From NCBI GenBank assembly GCA_025360125.1, contig JANYCU010000045.1:310001-374000 (forward strand): DNA of 64,000 nucleotides, given 5' to 3'. Of the stretch, positions 9,593 through 17,013 are shown in pieces. The DNA is from Armatimonadota bacterium (GTDB taxonomy: Bacteria > Armatimonadota > Fimbriimonadia > Fimbriimonadales > Fimbriimonadaceae). Under the pieces are notes generated by a model. It was not told where the DNA came from and made no database searches. It was given only the letters and a program-made list of their open reading frames with translations. Positions within the stretch are counted from its first letter, which is position 1. Every line of letters begins with the position of its first letter. A program made the translations under genes and the position numbers.

Positions 9593-11026
9593 TCACAAAC
9601 CTTGGATAGCTCCCAGAATGCGGACCATGGCGAAAGTATCCAGTTCACAATAGGTCTTCAAGTTGTCAAGAGTCCGTTGCTTGTCCTTGTCCGACATAGA
9701 ACCGTCTACCACCGCCTCACGCCAAAGCCTAGAAGCAGATTTTCCTTCCTTTACTTCCAGATCATCATAGGTGAGATCAGGAGCTAGAACGGGCAAGACT
9801 TTCTTGATCGATGCACTGCCAAGAAATGAAGGGTCGTCGTAGTGGCCTTGCTTGAACGGGACCATTAGGTCAACAATTCGAGAGTTAACGTCCTCAAAGA
9901 ATGCCGCTAACTCTGGAACGTGAGTGCCCAACTCCTTGTTTCGGCCTTTCTCGAATGTCTCGTTCCAAACGATGATAGAGCCAACATCGCTAATTTCGTC
10001 CCTGAGTTTTCTCGCGATAATTGGAAATGGATGATCATTAGAATCATGAATGTGATCGAGATGGCGGAGGGGTTCTCCGGATTGATCCTGAATGTGGAGA
10101 GAGTATTGAAAAGTCACTTGCTGATACGGTTTGGTCTCCTGGAACGCAGGTACGGCCAGTGCTAGGGATTCGTAATCAAGGAAGTAGAGAGGATATTGGA
10201 GTCCCTGAATAAACTGCCCTAACCCTTCCTTGTTGACCTCACAAGTCCCTCGTCGAAGGGCCTCGCGAAGTCTTTCTTGATCCTTTCTGAGTTTATAGTC
10301 ATCTGGAATTGCCGCGATCTCCAGAATGCCCTGATCCTCAAGTTCAGCCATTTGCTCAAGTTTCAGATAAGGAAGCTCGAAGATGCTCGCCTCAGGAATC
10401 GGCCTCAGTCCTCGCATAACCTTTAACCAATCCTTTTTAATATCACCATCGTGGCTTCCGCAGTGTCTGATTGACGCGTCGGGCATGGTTGCCATACCAG
10501 CAATTCGCTTAGCCTCAGTCATGTCAGCATCTATGGTCTGATAGGCTTCAACTTGCTCTGTGACGTTAGTTAAAGCAAAAAGCGCCTGGACATCCAGTTC
10601 ACCGATGAGGATGTACTGGTTATTGATATGAAGAACGCCAGTGCTTGAAACTCGATGTCCACTCATTTCAATTAGTCGCTTTTGAAATGCTAAGTCAAAA
10701 ACGTGATCCTCTTTTGCTTTTGTCGAGGATTTGATCTCAATCAGACTTAGAGAACCGTCGTCATTGACTAGGACAATATCTGAGGTGCATTCAAAGCCTT
10801 CAAGCTCAAAGCGCTTCTGGAAATGAGTCGTTCCAGGATCAAGATCGGCTTGTCCTCTTACACCGTCGGGATAGCGTTGCTCTGCGTAACTTTCAAGCTC
10901 TTTGCCGTCCTCAAAGAGACGCTGTAAATTCGCGTCTACTTTTGGCAGTTTTGATCGTTCGTGCTTGAACAACCAAAGCCAACACGGGTGTTTCTTGAAA
11001 AGTAGAAATTCTGACTTTGAGACCAT
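9593..11026 (-). CDS. DUF2779 protein with Cas4/PD-(D/E)XK-like N-terminal region
   Basis: This is a 477-residue protein. The first 200 residues resemble a RecB/Cas4-type nuclease fold: SKSEFLLFKKHPCWLWLF at the start, and a DGSLSLIEIKSSTKAK strand containing the E-x-K pair around residues 95-105. From about residue 290 comes a DUF2779 region with YFLDYESLALAVP, the FQYSLH strand, IVWNETFEKGR and LKTYCELDTFAMVRI, which together read as a DnaQ/RNaseH-like exonuclease core with its acidic residues. DUF2779 proteins recur in defence regions and beside restriction genes, but no function is established. It is a single leftward gene between the RM operon and the DprA-like gene. Confidence 0.82.
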   Translation of the reverse strand: MVSKSEFLLFKKHPCWLWLFKHERSKLPKVDANLQRLFEDGKELESYAEQRYPDGVRGQADLDPGTTHFQKRFELEGFECTSDIVLVNDDGSLSLIEIKSSTKAKEDHVFDLAFQKRLIEMSGHRVSSTGVLHINNQYILIGELDVQALFALTNVTEQVEAYQTIDADMTEAKRIAGMATMPDASIRHCGSHDGDIKKDWLKVMRGLRPIPEASIFELPYLKLEQMAELEDQGILEIAAIPDDYKLRKDQERLREALRRGTCEVNKEGLGQFIQGLQYPLYFLDYESLALAVPAFQETKPYQQVTFQYSLHIQDQSGEPLRHLDHIHDSNDHPFPIIARKLRDEISDVGSIIVWNETFEKGRNKELGTHVPELAAFFEDVNSRIVDLMVPFKQGHYDDPSFLGSASIKKVLPVLAPDLTYDDLEVKEGKSASRLWREAVVDGSMSDKDKQRTLDNLKTYCELDTFAMVRILGAIQGL

Positions 11027-11102
11027 ATCGCTTTGTTACCACTTTAATCTAGCGGTTGAGTGTTTGAATGTCGAGCAAATTGCTTCAGATCATTTTCAAA
11101 GC

Positions 11103-11127
11103 AAAACGCCCGCTAAGGTAGCGGGCG
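11103..11127 (-). terminator. Rho-independent terminator after the DprA-like gene
   Basis: A perfect 9-bp stem (11107-11115 with 11119-11127, loop of 3) is followed on the minus strand by four T (complement of 11103-11106). It lies 16 nt past the stop of the leftward gene at 11143 and separates it from the DUF2779 gene. Confidence 0.75.
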
Positions 11128-11142
11128 AAGGAATATAGGGCC

Positions 11143-11688
11143 TCATTGGTGACTGAAGATCAGGCCTGGTAATTCTCGATTTCCGATCTTGGCAATTAGC
11201 CTATCGATCGTCGGGTTATTTTTGCCAAACGTTGGAAGCTTGGTAGGGGCACGGAGAGACACGGCAAGGTCCGTATTGCGATCCCATTCATAACGCCAAA
11301 GGCGAGCGGTTCGAAATGGCTCTTGATTGAGTTCTTGTCCCAAATGGTGGAAGAAACCCCCAGAGAAAATGACAATTCTGGGAGCACCCCAGCGTAGCGG
11401 CACGATAGCAGCTCGTTGGTGGGCTGAATTGTGGATTCCTGTAACGAGAATCTTGCCATCGAGGACCAATTGTTCAGCTTTCCGTTCGATCTCATCAAGT
11501 TGACAAGGCGAGTGGCAGTCCGGTCCAAAGGTTTCAGTGATGCAAACCAGTTTCGATTCTAGCAACCGAGTATTTCCATATAGCCACAGATTCGCGGGCT
11601 CGTAGAATCCAGGTTCTAGATCAAAAGGGGCGGTACGACGAGGTGGGGCGGTTTTGCAACCGTCGCGAAGGGATGTGATGCTTGACAC
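11143..11688 (-). CDS. DprA/SLOG-like nucleotide-binding fold protein
   Basis: This 181-residue protein aligns by pattern with the Rossmann core of DprA/Smf. It has an early strand with GNTRLLESKLVCITET, then ILVTGIHNSAHQRAAI in place of the usual SGxAxGIDxxAHxxAL, then APRIVIFSGGFFHHLG in place of the glycine-rich strand. DprA loads RecA on single-stranded DNA. SLOG relatives bind nucleotides and occur in defence systems. It lacks the N-terminal SAM and C-terminal winged-helix domains of full DprA and has a variant GIxxxAH motif, so I favour a defence-associated SLOG protein over a transformation factor. The start is GTG with a poor ribosome site, so the N-terminus is uncertain. Confidence 0.65.
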   Translation of the reverse strand: MSSITSLRDGCKTAPPRRTAPFDLEPGFYEPANLWLYGNTRLLESKLVCITETFGPDCHSPCQLDEIERKAEQLVLDGKILVTGIHNSAHQRAAIVPLRWGAPRIVIFSGGFFHHLGQELNQEPFRTARLWRYEWDRNTDLAVSLRAPTKLPTFGKNNPTIDRLIAKIGNRELPGLIFSHQ

Positions 11689-11763
11689 TTGCCCAGTGTC
11701 TGCTGGGGCTAGGCGTCCTGCAAAAGTTAGAGCTTTGCCGCAACAAGCAGGTTGTAAGTTGCA

Positions 11764-12477
11764 TTATGCAAACAACGTTTCAACTATTCCACGGAATTCT
11801 GGCCAACTCTTGCCATACACAGACAAGAAGCCGTCCTGAATTCCAGCTAGCTCTGCCATTTGGGGATGCATCCATTGAAGGAGCTTCACCATGTCCGAAT
11901 GAACTTTCGGTAGGTTTGGATCGAACACAACATGCTCATGGTGCGAAATCCTGTTCCTGACAAGCCGGATTTCTCGAAGTGGGCCAGAAACTGCCGCCCT
12001 CTTGAGTGATGTCGTACCAGAATAGTGAGGAAACACAGAATGTATAGTTGGGCGGACGATGTCATTCTCGTGACTTTTCCCATAGAGCTGTGTCCAGAAG
12101 CCAAAGTTGAGTTCAGCGACGACACGTCCAGGATCATAGGGTCGTCGCAATTGTTGAAGCTGTTTCTTGGCGCGATCAACTGACTTTTGCTCATCTGGAC
12201 TTAGTAGTTGTGTATTGTTGAACCAGGTAACTGCATGAAGCCCGGTCAGGGCATTGTGAAGCTGATTACGAAAGGTAATTTCGACGAGGTGCAGTTGGGA
12301 CTGAAGCTCTTGGCAGACTGCGATATTCCAAGCATATCGAGCGACCGCATCGAGTTGGTCCTTGTCGCCGGTCCGCAAATAAGCATCAAATCGCTCTGGC
12401 GCAAGCCCGTGAATAGCCGTCCAATTTGCTTGAATATTGTTGCTAGAGCTGACTATTTGAGATCCTGGTATAGACAT
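11764..12477 (-). CDS. Abi-like HEPN-domain protein
   Basis: This 237-residue, mainly helical protein carries the signature of the Abi_2/Abi-like family: an early AWNIAVCQELQSQLHLVEITF helix region, NQLHNAL, and near the C-terminal third LVRNRISHHEHV, the R-x(4-6)-H motif that forms the RNase site of HEPN domains. Such proteins act in abortive infection or as toxins. No antitoxin-like partner is adjacent; the DprA-like gene lies 75 bp downstream on the same strand. The family assignment is good; toxicity is an inference. Confidence 0.75.
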   Translation of the reverse strand: MSIPGSQIVSSSNNIQANWTAIHGLAPERFDAYLRTGDKDQLDAVARYAWNIAVCQELQSQLHLVEITFRNQLHNALTGLHAVTWFNNTQLLSPDEQKSVDRAKKQLQQLRRPYDPGRVVAELNFGFWTQLYGKSHENDIVRPTIHSVFPHYSGTTSLKRAAVSGPLREIRLVRNRISHHEHVVFDPNLPKVHSDMVKLLQWMHPQMAELAGIQDGFLSVYGKSWPEFRGIVETLFA

Positions 12478-12559
12478 TTGAGTAAATCTGCCGTATTATT
12501 ACAGTGTATCCCCTGATACGTCCTCTGCTTGCATGACGCCAGGGCAAGGATTTCAGAAG

Positions 12560-12586
12560 GCCTCCCTTGGGAGGCTTTCTCCTTTT
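12560..12586 (+). terminator. Terminator-like hairpin with no upstream gene on this strand
   Basis: A GC-rich 7-bp stem (12560-12566 with 12569-12575) is followed on the plus strand by TTTCTCCTTTT. It sits in the divergent gap between the Abi-like gene and the 12723 gene. Since no plus-strand gene precedes it, it may end a short untranslated transcript, act as a leader attenuator for the 12723 gene, or be a leftover of a lost gene. Confidence 0.5.
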
Positions 12587-12722
12587 ATCCTCCTCAAGAT
12601 TTCCTTCAAGCTTCACTTTGCAGTTGGAAGCAATTCCAAGATTTTCAGCAAGATGACTAACTGAATCCAAACTTCTTGGCATACTCAAAGCGAAATGAGC
12701 GAGATCACATCAACTTTCTGGA

Positions 12723-13616
12723 ATGGATCCAATGAGTGATTTCGAGTCCTGGAAAAGGCCGAGGGTTCCAGAAGAATTTGCGGCACATCAAATATTCAAA
12801 GAGATTGATCAGACCATCTCAGTTTATGAAAGCCTGTCCGACTTGGTTTTCGGGCAGATTACGCCTACCCGCTCATTCATTGGCAATCTCGACAGTTGCT
12901 TCTTTGACTCTATTGAAGGAACCGTGGAGTCGATCAAGACAGTCCTCCTTACTGGCAGAATCGCCGATGCTTACACGCTGATGCGAAGGCTACTTGAAGT
13001 TAGTTGGCTTCATGTTTACGTGATGCTTCGCTTCGAGGAATCAAACGATCGAGGCGTTGGCAAACAAGAGGAATTTGGAGCGATGGATTTCGAGAAGTTT
13101 TTTGAATTGCTTAGGCAAGCTGCGCAGAAGGGCATCTATGTAGAAGAAATCGAAGAGTGGCTGGCCGGAGACAAAAGCTTGCCGTGGCTGTCGAGATTCT
13201 CGGATGTAATCGCCACGTCTCCAAAGTTATCGCAATTGAACCTACTTTTTGATGAGGACGCGTATGAGCAGCTTTCCAATCGCTGCAACGATCATGTTCA
13301 CGTAAATTTCTTCAGAAACTTGCGAATGAACGACAAAAATCTTGATGGTGAACATCAGATGGCTCAGCTTGAACAGTTCGCCAAAGACCTTCGTGATCTC
13401 TTAATAAGGCATCTTGCATACGTGTTCTTCTTCCACCCAGAGTACATGGCATCAAGCGACTACGTCGATGCTCTAGAATGTGGTCAAGAGCCAGTGGAAG
13501 GATCACAGTACTGGATTGCGCCGTTCGTCCAGGAAGTATTCGACGAATTAGTCACTCCGACCTGTCCCGATATAACAGAATTCATCAAACAGCAAAGCAG
13601 TATGGAGCTCGCATAG
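12723..13616 (+). CDS. Hypothetical protein, helical
   Basis: This 297-residue soluble protein was not recognised. It is acidic and predicted mainly helical, with DAYTLMRRLLEVSWLHVYVM around residues 83-102 and a His-rich DHVHVNFFRN near 200. The RRLLE helix followed later by an N-D-H-x-H segment is reminiscent of HEPN/DUF5677-type helical bundles, but I would not assign it. It is divergent from the Abi-like gene and lies about 95 bp before another unknown gene, in the last part of the defence block before the tRNA-derived repeat. Confidence 0.6.
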   Translation: MDPMSDFESWKRPRVPEEFAAHQIFKEIDQTISVYESLSDLVFGQITPTRSFIGNLDSCFFDSIEGTVESIKTVLLTGRIADAYTLMRRLLEVSWLHVYVMLRFEESNDRGVGKQEEFGAMDFEKFFELLRQAAQKGIYVEEIEEWLAGDKSLPWLSRFSDVIATSPKLSQLNLLFDEDAYEQLSNRCNDHVHVNFFRNLRMNDKNLDGEHQMAQLEQFAKDLRDLLIRHLAYVFFFHPEYMASSDYVDALECGQEPVEGSQYWIAPFVQEVFDELVTPTCPDITEFIKQQSSMELA

Positions 13617-13709
13617 CCCTGTTGCCATGCGATAGCCATTCATCAACGGATATTGAGCGAGATTCACCATATGCAAATCGCTTTACCGACCCCGTAGCCA
13701 GGTTAAAAT

Positions 13710-14150
13710 ATGTCCATGCCTAAGCAGACAAACAACCTCCTGAACCTATCCAACCAGGATCTTTTCATCATGAAAAGAAAGAGCGCGAATGTCTCCAAGG
13801 TCATCATCACCGTCGGCACTCGGAAGTTTCACTTTGAAGACGTCGACGCCTATTTGCTCAAAGGTGAAGATGGTTTGGCGTTCCTTTCGATTCCTTCGGT
13901 TCACGCTATCTTCAAAGGAAAGGACCAGGTCGGGGAGGAAGGTAAAGTCGGCGCGCTGAAAGCATTGAAATCCACAAAAGCACCTGGAGCGCAGGCAAAA
14001 AGCAAAGGCAAAAGCAGTGCCGAAGTACCAGAAGAATTGGCCGCGCTCCTAGAGTCATTTACCAAAGCCAACAATGCCAGAATCGTTCCAGACAACAAGG
14101 GCGGATACAAGGTTCAGAAATTCCTCAAACCAAGAAAGCCAAAGAAGTGA
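13710..14150 (+). CDS. Hypothetical basic protein next to the element end
   Basis: This 146-residue protein was not recognised. Residues 25-75 look like a small beta domain (VSKVIITVGTRKFHFEDVD). It is followed by a Lys/Ala/Ser-rich low-complexity linker (about 92-112) and a basic C-terminus ending KFLKPRKPKK. The tail could bind nucleic acid, though this is a guess from charge. An AGG sits about 8 nt before the ATG. It is the last gene before the first tRNA-Leu-derived repeat, the position where element-borne accessory genes usually sit. Confidence 0.55.
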   Translation: MSMPKQTNNLLNLSNQDLFIMKRKSANVSKVIITVGTRKFHFEDVDAYLLKGEDGLAFLSIPSVHAIFKGKDQVGEEGKVGALKALKSTKAPGAQAKSKGKSSAEVPEELAALLESFTKANNARIVPDNKGGYKVQKFLKPRKPKK

Positions 14151-14175
14151 TTTGCTGATATTGCTTTCATTTGGG

Positions 14176-14322
14176 CTCTCAAATGACTCTCAATTGGAGG
14201 AGAAATGAGAGACATCCAGACACGTCTGTAGATTCAAAATTGTCTCGTTGAACCTACCAAAACTCCCTTGAGATGGTAGTGCTCACAAGGTATGAAGTTT
14301 CGAGTCCTTTCCCGCGCACCAG
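14176..14322 (+). repeat. Element-end repeat, copy A (arm plus tRNA-Leu(GAG) 3' half)
   Basis: Positions 14176-14266 match the arm of copies B and C, with a CTCTCA/TGAGAG hairpin enclosing a GGAGG loop. Positions 14267-14321 match the 3' half of tRNA-Leu(GAG): anticodon loop, GGTAG stem strand, long variable arm, T arm and CCA. Compared with copy C the tRNA part has three substitutions, so it is probably no longer a functional tRNA piece. It is interpreted as an attachment-site remnant closing the left (defence) unit. Confidence 0.8.
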
Positions 14323-14409
14323 ATTCAAAATTGTGGCATTTCCGCAAATGATTTGATTCAGTCGGCGAACAACAAAACACTTGATCTCTCAATAGTCGCT
14401 CAATTATTG

Positions 14410-14436
14410 GAGCACTACTGTGTCTTCGTAGTGCTC
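14410..14436. promoter_or_regulatory. Perfect 9-bp inverted repeat upstream of the 14495 gene
   Basis: GAGCACTAC (14410-14418) and GTAGTGCTC (14428-14436) form a perfect stem with a 9-nt loop. It lies about 58 bp upstream of the first gene of the three-gene module. Just before it (about 14385-14410) is a degenerate version of the CTCTCAA...GGAG arm motif. It could be an operator, an RNA hairpin or an integrase/excisionase site. The remaining bases between copy A and the 14495 gene show nothing else clear. Confidence 0.45.
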
Positions 14437-14494
14437 GGTCGTCGCTCACCGAACCATACACGCGCAAAAATGGTGCGATAATATCAGTAGGATC

Positions 14495-14938
14495 ATGACG
14501 CGAAAACTTCTAGTCCGATGGCTTGTTCTCGTACTATTCTTTTGCAGTGCGATAGCTTCGGGCGTGTGCGCGACATTGTGCCAGGCCAGAGTTTGTTGTC
14601 ACCGCCATTCTGCGCCAATCGCCGAATCGCCAAAGGTCGAGACTACTTGCTGCTCTCACTGCAAACCATCTAAAACTGGGCTAAACCAAGTCACAGGCCA
14701 GAAGTCCGAAGGCGATGATTGTTGCATGTGGATCGCCAAAAAGGGTGATCCACCCGCTACGACATTAAAGAACTTCCTTACAGTTTCTCCGGAATGGGTG
14801 GCGATAGTGCCCTGCAAGATCGAACTTCGGGAAACGGAAGTCCTTCGGTTAAGCGAGCATCGCGTTCTCTACGAGGACCAGATTCCGCCTGGTGCTCCGT
14901 CCACTACAACACAATCCCGTGCTCCTCCAATTGCTTGA
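14495..14938 (+). CDS. Small exported Cys-rich protein
   Basis: This 147-residue protein has a hydrophobic signal segment (residues 6-26). A metal-ligand-rich stretch follows (ATLCQARVCCHRHS, TTCCSHCKPS, DDCCMW), then a Cys-poor C-terminal half ending in TQSRAPPIA. The Cys/His pattern suggests soft-metal binding outside the cytoplasm; there is no named family that I recognise. The C-terminal (G/S)RAPP tail recurs in the Cys/His-rich protein at 32009-32482 elsewhere in the island, suggesting that they are paralogues. It is the first gene of a plus-strand operon with the outer-membrane-like gene and the YHS-thioredoxin gene. Confidence 0.7.
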   Translation: MTRKLLVRWLVLVLFFCSAIASGVCATLCQARVCCHRHSAPIAESPKVETTCCSHCKPSKTGLNQVTGQKSEGDDCCMWIAKKGDPPATTLKNFLTVSPEWVAIVPCKIELRETEVLRLSEHRVLYEDQIPPGAPSTTTQSRAPPIA

Positions 14939-14983
14939 TGTGACCATCTCGTCAACTCACATCGACCAAACAATTGGAAAACT

Positions 14984-15649
14984 ATGTACAAGAAAGAACT
15001 TACTCTTGCCCTATGCGTCTTAGCTGGTGCATCCTTCGGGCAACAGGTCGGCGGCGACCGCGATATCTTGCCGCAAAATCAAACTGCAACCGGAAAGGAA
15101 GGCCAAGCCCACTGCCCATTGTGAATGGCGGGAGGATACGGGGCCAGTTCGGCCTCGGGTAACTACCGCTGGATGCTCAACACCGTTTGGTGGCCAGGTT
15201 CGCTAACGGAGGACGAAACGTTCCTCTGGTATAGCGTAAATCCACGCCTGACCCTCGGAACCGCGCTTTTGTATAAGCAGAAAGCGTTCCGAGCTCTCGG
15301 CTCGTACCTGCTGTCGCCAGAGACGGATTCACTGCCCAGCACTCACGTCAGCGCTGGTGTTCAAGGAATTGGCACGGGAAATCCAGGCTATTCCTTCACT
15401 GGCGAGAAGAACTGGAACCTGGCTACTGGAAGCTTCAATGTCTTTGCGGGCCTTGCCTACAGAACGAATCGCAAAATCGGTCGCGGAGTCGGTGGGTTCA
15501 AATACAGCTACGGCTCCTACACGATCGGCTACCAAAACGACGGCGTCGAGCAGTACCCGTTCGCATCGGTCAGCCAGGGCCAATGGACCGCCGGTTTCTA
15601 TCTAATCGGCTACAAATCACCCGGTTACATGTTGGGTGTCAGATTCTAA
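14984..15649 (+). CDS. Outer-membrane-like protein with in-frame TGA at codon 47 (pseudogene or CxxU recoding)
   Basis: A start at 14984 gives a clear signal peptide (MYKKELTLALCVLAGASFG) and reads to TGA at 15122-15124. The same frame continues without interruption to 15649 as a Gly/Tyr/aromatic-rich, beta-barrel-like domain. An ATG directly follows the TGA but has no ribosome site or signal peptide, so the two parts look like one gene. The TGA falls in HCPL-stop, the second Cys position of a CxxC motif, so it is either a Cys-to-stop mutation or a selenocysteine codon (CxxU). A hairpin suited to recoding lies just downstream. The barrel ends in an aromatic residue (RF), as outer membrane proteins do. 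Function unknown; metal or copper context. Confidence 0.65.
15139..15157 (+). promoter_or_regulatory. SECIS-like hairpin downstream of the in-frame TGA
   Basis: A 7-bp stem (15139-15145 with 15151-15157, one G-U pair) carries a 5-nt loop AGUUC. The loop begins 21 nt after the UGA and has G at its second position. These values fit the bacterial SECIS consensus (loop 3-14 nt, G in the first two loop positions, 16-37 nt from UGA). GC-rich hairpins arise by chance, so this is only a candidate. Confidence 0.3.
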
Positions 15650-15658
15650 GGAGAATAT

Positions 15659-16318
15659 ATGAAATCAGTCTTTCTAACTACGACAATCGCGCTGTCGGCA
15701 ATGGCATCCGCGCAAGACAAACCTGAACGCATTCCCGATGCCGACCTTCCACCGAGCGCAGTTTGCGCGGTGTGTATCACGCTGGGGACGATGATGACCC
15801 CAGACAAGCCAGTTGCCGGGGTCCGATACCACGGCAAGCGGTATTTCTTTCACAGCAAAGGGATGTTCGACCAGTTCATGAAGGACCCGGACGCTTATTC
15901 CGATCCGGTGCTGCCAAGGTCGATGTCCAAACTCGATCTCAAAGATTCGGGCGGTACTCGATACAATGCGGAATGGTTCAAGGGCAAGACCGTGCTTGTC
16001 GACTTTTGGGCGACGTGGTGCGAACCCTGCCGTCGCATGTTCCCAGTCCTTGGTGACCTGTACAAATCCTATCATCCGAATGGGCTTGAGATCCTTTCGA
16101 TTAGTGAGGACGACAAGAAGGACAAATTCGAAAAATTCATGAAGACCAATCCGTTCTCGAATCCTGCCGTGCTCGATACAAACAGGGCGTCTTTGGCTTG
16201 GCATGTCACGACGATTCCCGCTTACTTTCTGGTGAAAGATGGGCAAATCGTAGCTCAATGGGTGGGAGTTACGGACAAAGATGCGTTCAAGAAAGAAATC
16301 GAGAAAGTCCTGAAGTAA
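15659..16318 (+). CDS. Exported YHS-like domain fused to TlpA-type thioredoxin
   Basis: This 219-residue protein has a signal peptide (residues 1-18). A YHS/TRASH-like metal module follows, with VCAVC at 35-39 and then YHGKRYFFHSKGMFDQFMKDP. From about residue 100 comes a TlpA/ResA thioredoxin domain with FWATWCEPCRR (active-site C121 and C124) and the cis-Pro strand TTIPAYFLVKDG. It should act outside the cytoplasmic membrane as a disulfide or metal-thiol oxidoreductase whose substrate-binding part senses or presents metal. It is 9 nt after the outer-membrane-like gene with a good ribosome site (AGGAG). The fusion is uncommon; its link to the Cys-rich neighbours suggests that it keeps their thiols reduced. 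Confidence 0.82.
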   Translation: MKSVFLTTTIALSAMASAQDKPERIPDADLPPSAVCAVCITLGTMMTPDKPVAGVRYHGKRYFFHSKGMFDQFMKDPDAYSDPVLPRSMSKLDLKDSGGTRYNAEWFKGKTVLVDFWATWCEPCRRMFPVLGDLYKSYHPNGLEILSISEDDKKDKFEKFMKTNPFSNPAVLDTNRASLAWHVTTIPAYFLVKDGQIVAQWVGVTDKDAFKKEIEKVLK

Positions 16319-16332
16319 TTCCTGATCCGACG

Positions 16333-16480
16333 TCTCTCAAAAGTCTCTCAATCGGAGGAGATTTTGAGAGACCTCCAGAGACGGCTGTAGCTTCAGAGTT
16401 GCTTCTTAGAACCCACCAAAACTCCCTTGACGTGGAAGTGCCCACAAAGCGTGAAGTGTTAAAATGTCCTTCCTTCTGAC
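16333..16480 (+). repeat. Element-end repeat, copy B (decayed)
   Basis: The arm (16333-16424) keeps the TCTCTCAA/TTGAGAGA stem and GGAGG loop. The tRNA-Leu-derived part (from about 16426) is degenerate, without the intact T arm or CCA. It lies 14 nt after the stop of the YHS-thioredoxin gene. It would mark the right end of a small 2-kb unit (14323-16480). Confidence 0.65.
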
Positions 16481-17013
16481 AGATTAGTGCTCCGGACTTC
16501 AGACTATGTTCGAAGTAAAAAACAATCCATCAATTCCGACAATAGTTCCTGTTTGCAAACTTCAGTTTCAGTAGATTCAGAAGAAATTCGACATTTTCCA
16601 CAACTGTCCGTGAAAAGTCTGATTTTGCTCCGAACCATTTTAGAAGTAGTGTTTGAACTCAAATACACAAACAATCACAACAACCGACACTGACTTAATT
16701 GCTGTCAGCAAAATTGCGGTAGTCCATAAGGCACCGGGCCTTACGAAAGTAAATCGTCAGTACATGGGGCAGGTAGCACAAATATTTTTGCTTCGAAGTC
16801 CCGTGAAGGCAGACAAAGAAAATTGCGAGCCTTGACGAGTCTCGAAAGGGTCCAGGCCTTTTGTCCCGACGGGCATTCGTCAAATCATTTGCGGAGTCCA
16901 GAGTAATAGATCGGATTGCGTCGTGATGACAACATCTGACCTATGGAAAAAGTATGAAATCTAACCATCATCCAACGCGTCCAGAGTTCTCGTCAGCCAT
17001 CTGGAAAGTCTCA
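16481..17013. other. Intergenic stretch with no recognised gene
   Basis: About 530 bp between copy B and the DUF305 gene. Short open frames on both strands here lack ribosome sites or family resemblance. The stretch is AT-rich at its start and may be the decayed left end of the third unit. Confidence 0.5.

Noticed and set aside
1-14150. BREX, DISARM or CRISPR locus
   Set aside because: No PglX/PglZ/BrxL, DrmA/B or cas genes, and no regularly spaced repeats were seen; the methylase and DUF262 genes fit a type I RM operon with an added nuclease.
15125-15649. Independent gene starting at the ATG right after the TGA
   Set aside because: No ribosome site before this ATG and the upstream frame supplies the signal peptide a barrel needs; treated as one gene with an in-frame TGA.
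14984-15649. Genetic code 4/25-type reassignment of TGA
   Set aside because: Many genes in the window end in TGA with tight ATGA overlaps, so TGA is a normal stop here.
16487-16883. Short frames on both strands after copy B
   Set aside because: No ribosome sites, no hydrophobic or family pattern, and AT-rich chance composition.
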